A DNA stretch of 7,310 nt, taken from contig JAEUJT010000119.1 in the NCBI GenBank assembly GCA_016793525.1, forward strand, positions 1-7,310, in the 5' to 3' direction. Position numbers and translations under genes: made by a program. The stretch comes from Archangium sp. Lineage in GTDB: Bacteria; Myxococcota; Myxococcia; Myxococcales; Myxococcaceae. The notes under the pieces are model-generated. The model saw nothing but the letters and a program-made list of their open reading frames with translations. It was not told the DNA's origin and did not search any database. Each line of letters starts with the position of its first letter. The first letter of the stretch is position 1. Positions 6,123 through 7,310 of the stretch are shown in pieces.

Positions 6123-6794
6123 GTGGCCGACACGGATCCAAACGACTCGGGCCTCGAGCTCGACATCAAGCCGAAGCCCTCGAGCCCGAGCAGCAGCCGT
6201 CCGTCAGGCACGTTGCCCAGCTCGTCGCCCAGCGGCCTTCGGAGCGGCACCACCGGCGTACGGTCCGCGTACCGCACGCAGCCGCTCCCGGCGTTGGCCC
6301 CCGAGAAGAAGCTGTCGAAGGCGGCGCTCAAAGAGGGCGCCATCGACACCTTGCTCAACTCGGTGTCGGTGCTGGCCGAGTTGGTCGAGGACTTTCGGAG
6401 CTCCGATCGGTTCTTCAAATACAAGGCGATGGTGCTGGGGACCTGGCTGTTCTTGAGCCTGTCGACCTTCGCCGTTGCGTGCCCCAGCCAAGGCCCCGCC
6501 AACGACATCGAGGCGCACCTGGTGGTGGTGAAGAACACCTCGTCGACGCCGATCTACATGGTGAAGAACAACAGCGTCGAGACGTGGAACGACGTCGAGG
6601 TGATCGTGAACGGCGTCTACCGGAGCACCACGGCGCAGGTCCCCTCGAGCGACAGCATCGGGCTCTCGCCAGCGGTGCTCTTCGACGCCGAAGGCCAGCA
6701 CGCGCCGGCCTCGCTCTCGGTGAGCGACATCGAGGTGCGGGTGCTCGAGCCCGAAGGCCGGGTGAAGCTGTTGGTCGGCGGCCGGCAGCCCTAG
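6123..6794 (+). CDS. Single-pass membrane protein with Ser/Pro-rich tail and small beta-rich C-terminal domain, unknown function
   Basis: I do not recognise a named family. Of 223 residues, 1-58 are rich in Ser, Pro and Gly and look disordered. Residues 60-95 are probably helical (KKLSKAALKEGAIDTLLNSV). A basic FFKYK stretch precedes one membrane segment (about 102-119, AMVLGTWLFLSLSTFAVA), so the N-terminus should be cytoplasmic and residues 120-223 outside. The outer part looks like a small beta-sandwich, with LVVVKNTSS, then ETWNDVEVIVNGVYR, a Pro/Ser loop, and closing strands SDIEVRVLEP and VKLLVGG. The W-N-D-V-x-V-x-V-N-G-x-Y pattern recalls immunoglobulin-like modules, from memory only. 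The start is GTG at 6123, with AGG at 6112-6114 eight bases before it. The gap of 12 bases after the M16 gene suggests one operon with the peptidase and kinase. Cys120 after the helix gives an AVAC end, but the 100-residue tail argues against a lipoprotein. Confidence 0.8.
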   Translation: MADTDPNDSGLELDIKPKPSSPSSSRPSGTLPSSSPSGLRSGTTGVRSAYRTQPLPALAPEKKLSKAALKEGAIDTLLNSVSVLAELVEDFRSSDRFFKYKAMVLGTWLFLSLSTFAVACPSQGPANDIEAHLVVVKNTSSTPIYMVKNNSVETWNDVEVIVNGVYRSTTAQVPSSDSIGLSPAVLFDAEGQHAPASLSVSDIEVRVLEPEGRVKLLVGGRQP

Positions 6795-6799
6795 CTAGG
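6790..6799. repeat. Palindrome CCTAGCTAGG carrying both convergent stop codons
   Basis: The perfect 10-base palindrome holds TAG (6792-6794) for the plus-strand membrane protein and TAG (6797-6795 on the minus strand) for the methyltransferase. The two coding regions abut with no base between them. The site has no T-run and is too short to be a normal intrinsic terminator. Confidence 0.7.
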
Positions 6800-7310
6800 C
6801 CGAGCGCAGCACCGCGTACCACCCGTTGACCGGCGCGCCGCCTTCGTTGCGGAGCACGCTCTCCTCGAGCGCCAGCACGCGAAGTCCCGCCTCGGCTGCC
6901 GCCTCGCGCACGACGTCGGCATGGTGTTGATAGCGCCCAGTCGGCCGCAAGGTGAAGCCCGGGTCATCCGAGCGCTCACCGCACGCGAGCACCGCGCCGC
7001 CCGGGAGGAGTCGGGGCCGCAGCGCCTGGAACAGCGGAGCGAGCGCGCCGAAGTACGGCACGACGTCGGCCAGCACCACCGCGTCGAAGGCCTCGGCGCC
7101 CGGGGCGGCGTCAGCCAGCAGATCGCCCACCTCGAGGTGATCGTACACGCCACGTTTCGCAGCCAACGCCAGCATGCCGGGCGACGCGTCGAGACCGTGG
7201 AGCCGTCGCGCGAACGGGCGCATCCACGCGCCGGCGGCGCCCGTTCCACACCCCGCGTCGAGCGCTGACGTCACCGGGCCGAGGTGGGTGCGCCAGAGCC
7301 GCTCCAGGGT
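6795..7310 (-). CDS. SAM-dependent methyltransferase, COG4976-like (5' end outside window)
   Basis: Class I (Rossmann-fold) methyltransferase that would move a methyl group from S-adenosylmethionine to an unknown acceptor. The C-terminal 172 residues are present, and the frame stays open to the right edge (TLERLWRTHLGPVTSALDAG). Motif I is LDAGCGTGAAG, the ribose-binding acidic residue follows in LHGLDASPGM, and motif IV is FDAVVLADVVPYF. A post-motif LRPRLLPGGAVLACGE is followed by the tail GFTLRPTGRYQHH and APVNGWYAVLR. The RGVYDHLEVGDLL segment and the GRYxHH tail resemble predicted methyltransferases of COG4976, which often carry N-terminal TPR repeats; whether this one does is hidden by the edge. 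GTG at 7274 is a possible internal start, but it would cut away the helix before motif I, so the gene most likely begins outside. It converges with the membrane-protein gene. Confidence 0.88.
   Translation of the reverse strand, partial: TLERLWRTHLGPVTSALDAGCGTGAAGAWMRPFARRLHGLDASPGMLALAAKRGVYDHLEVGDLLADAAPGAEAFDAVVLADVVPYFGALAPLFQALRPRLLPGGAVLACGERSDDPGFTLRPTGRYQHHADVVREAAAEAGLRVLALEESVLRNEGGAPVNGWYAVLRSA

Noticed and set aside
6429..6482. Internal ATG at 6429 giving a short lipoprotein with an AVAC lipobox
   Set aside because: The only purine-rich match sits two bases before the ATG, the frame is continuously coding upstream to GTG 6123, and the lipobox -3 residue is Ala, which is atypical.
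5708..6538. Minus-strand open frame of 276 codons spanning the M16 and membrane-protein genes
   Set aside because: It crosses the junction of two well-supported plus-strand genes and is Ser/Arg-rich with no domain.
5777..6829. Plus-strand open frame of 350 codons overlapping the M16 3' end and the membrane-protein gene
   Set aside because: It is Arg/Gly/His-rich out-of-frame sequence that also runs through the convergent stop site. The 6123-6794 frame has a proper membrane helix and a ribosome-binding site.
7269..7274. GTG at 7274 as the true start of the methyltransferase
   Set aside because: The frame remains open to the right edge and encodes a plausible helix before motif I. Starting at 7274 would leave only four residues before the first Rossmann strand.
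1..7310. CRISPR array, tRNA, rRNA, insertion sequence, integrase, toxin-antitoxin or known defence genes
   Set aside because: None of the repeats, cloverleaf patterns, terminal inverted repeats or protein motifs expected for these is visible on either strand.

Overview
The window is GC-rich, with G or C at most third codon positions, and its coding is dense: five genes lie fully inside it and two are cut by the edges. The gene content suggests a myxobacterium (Myxococcota, Cystobacterineae-like). It has a large kelch-repeat lipoprotein, a TPR/PEGA-type protein with a C-terminal membrane helix, an NtrB/ZraS-type sensor kinase with a helical sensor region, and MiaB and M16 proteins that read like myxobacterial versions. 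This assignment rests on recognising family style, not on a database search.

Minus strand, 3193 down to 1: three genes run leftward in one tightly packed set. A secreted PEGA-domain protein (1754-3193) is followed by a seven-repeat kelch lipoprotein (93-1757) and then the first 32 codons of miaB, the tRNA-A37 methylthiotransferase (1-96). Both junctions are 4-base ATGA overlaps, so the genes are probably co-transcribed and translationally coupled. Two envelope proteins of unknown role are thus tied to a housekeeping tRNA-modification gene.

Divergent control region, about 3194-3282: a short stretch, AT-rich in its left half (about 3194-3228), separates the two gene sets. It holds an imperfect inverted repeat (3205-3228) that could be an operator. 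It also holds weak promoter-like hexamers for the leftward genes that would give an almost leaderless transcript.

Plus strand, 3283 to 6794: a membrane histidine kinase (3283-4818) overlaps a cytoplasmic-looking M16 zinc peptidase (4815-6110) by ATGA. Twelve bases later comes a single-pass membrane protein of unknown function (6123-6794) with a Ser/Pro-rich cytoplasmic tail and a small beta-rich outer domain. No response regulator lies in the window.

Right edge: a minus-strand SAM-dependent methyltransferase of the COG4976 type (6795-7310, start outside the window) converges on the membrane protein. The two stop codons abut with no intergenic base, inside the palindrome CCTAGCTAGG. I see no tRNA, rRNA, CRISPR array, insertion sequence or phage gene, and no intergenic gap above 100 bases. 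I found no clear new defence or mobile system. The most unusual items are the coupled kinase-protease pair with its membrane partner and the envelope operon leading into miaB.
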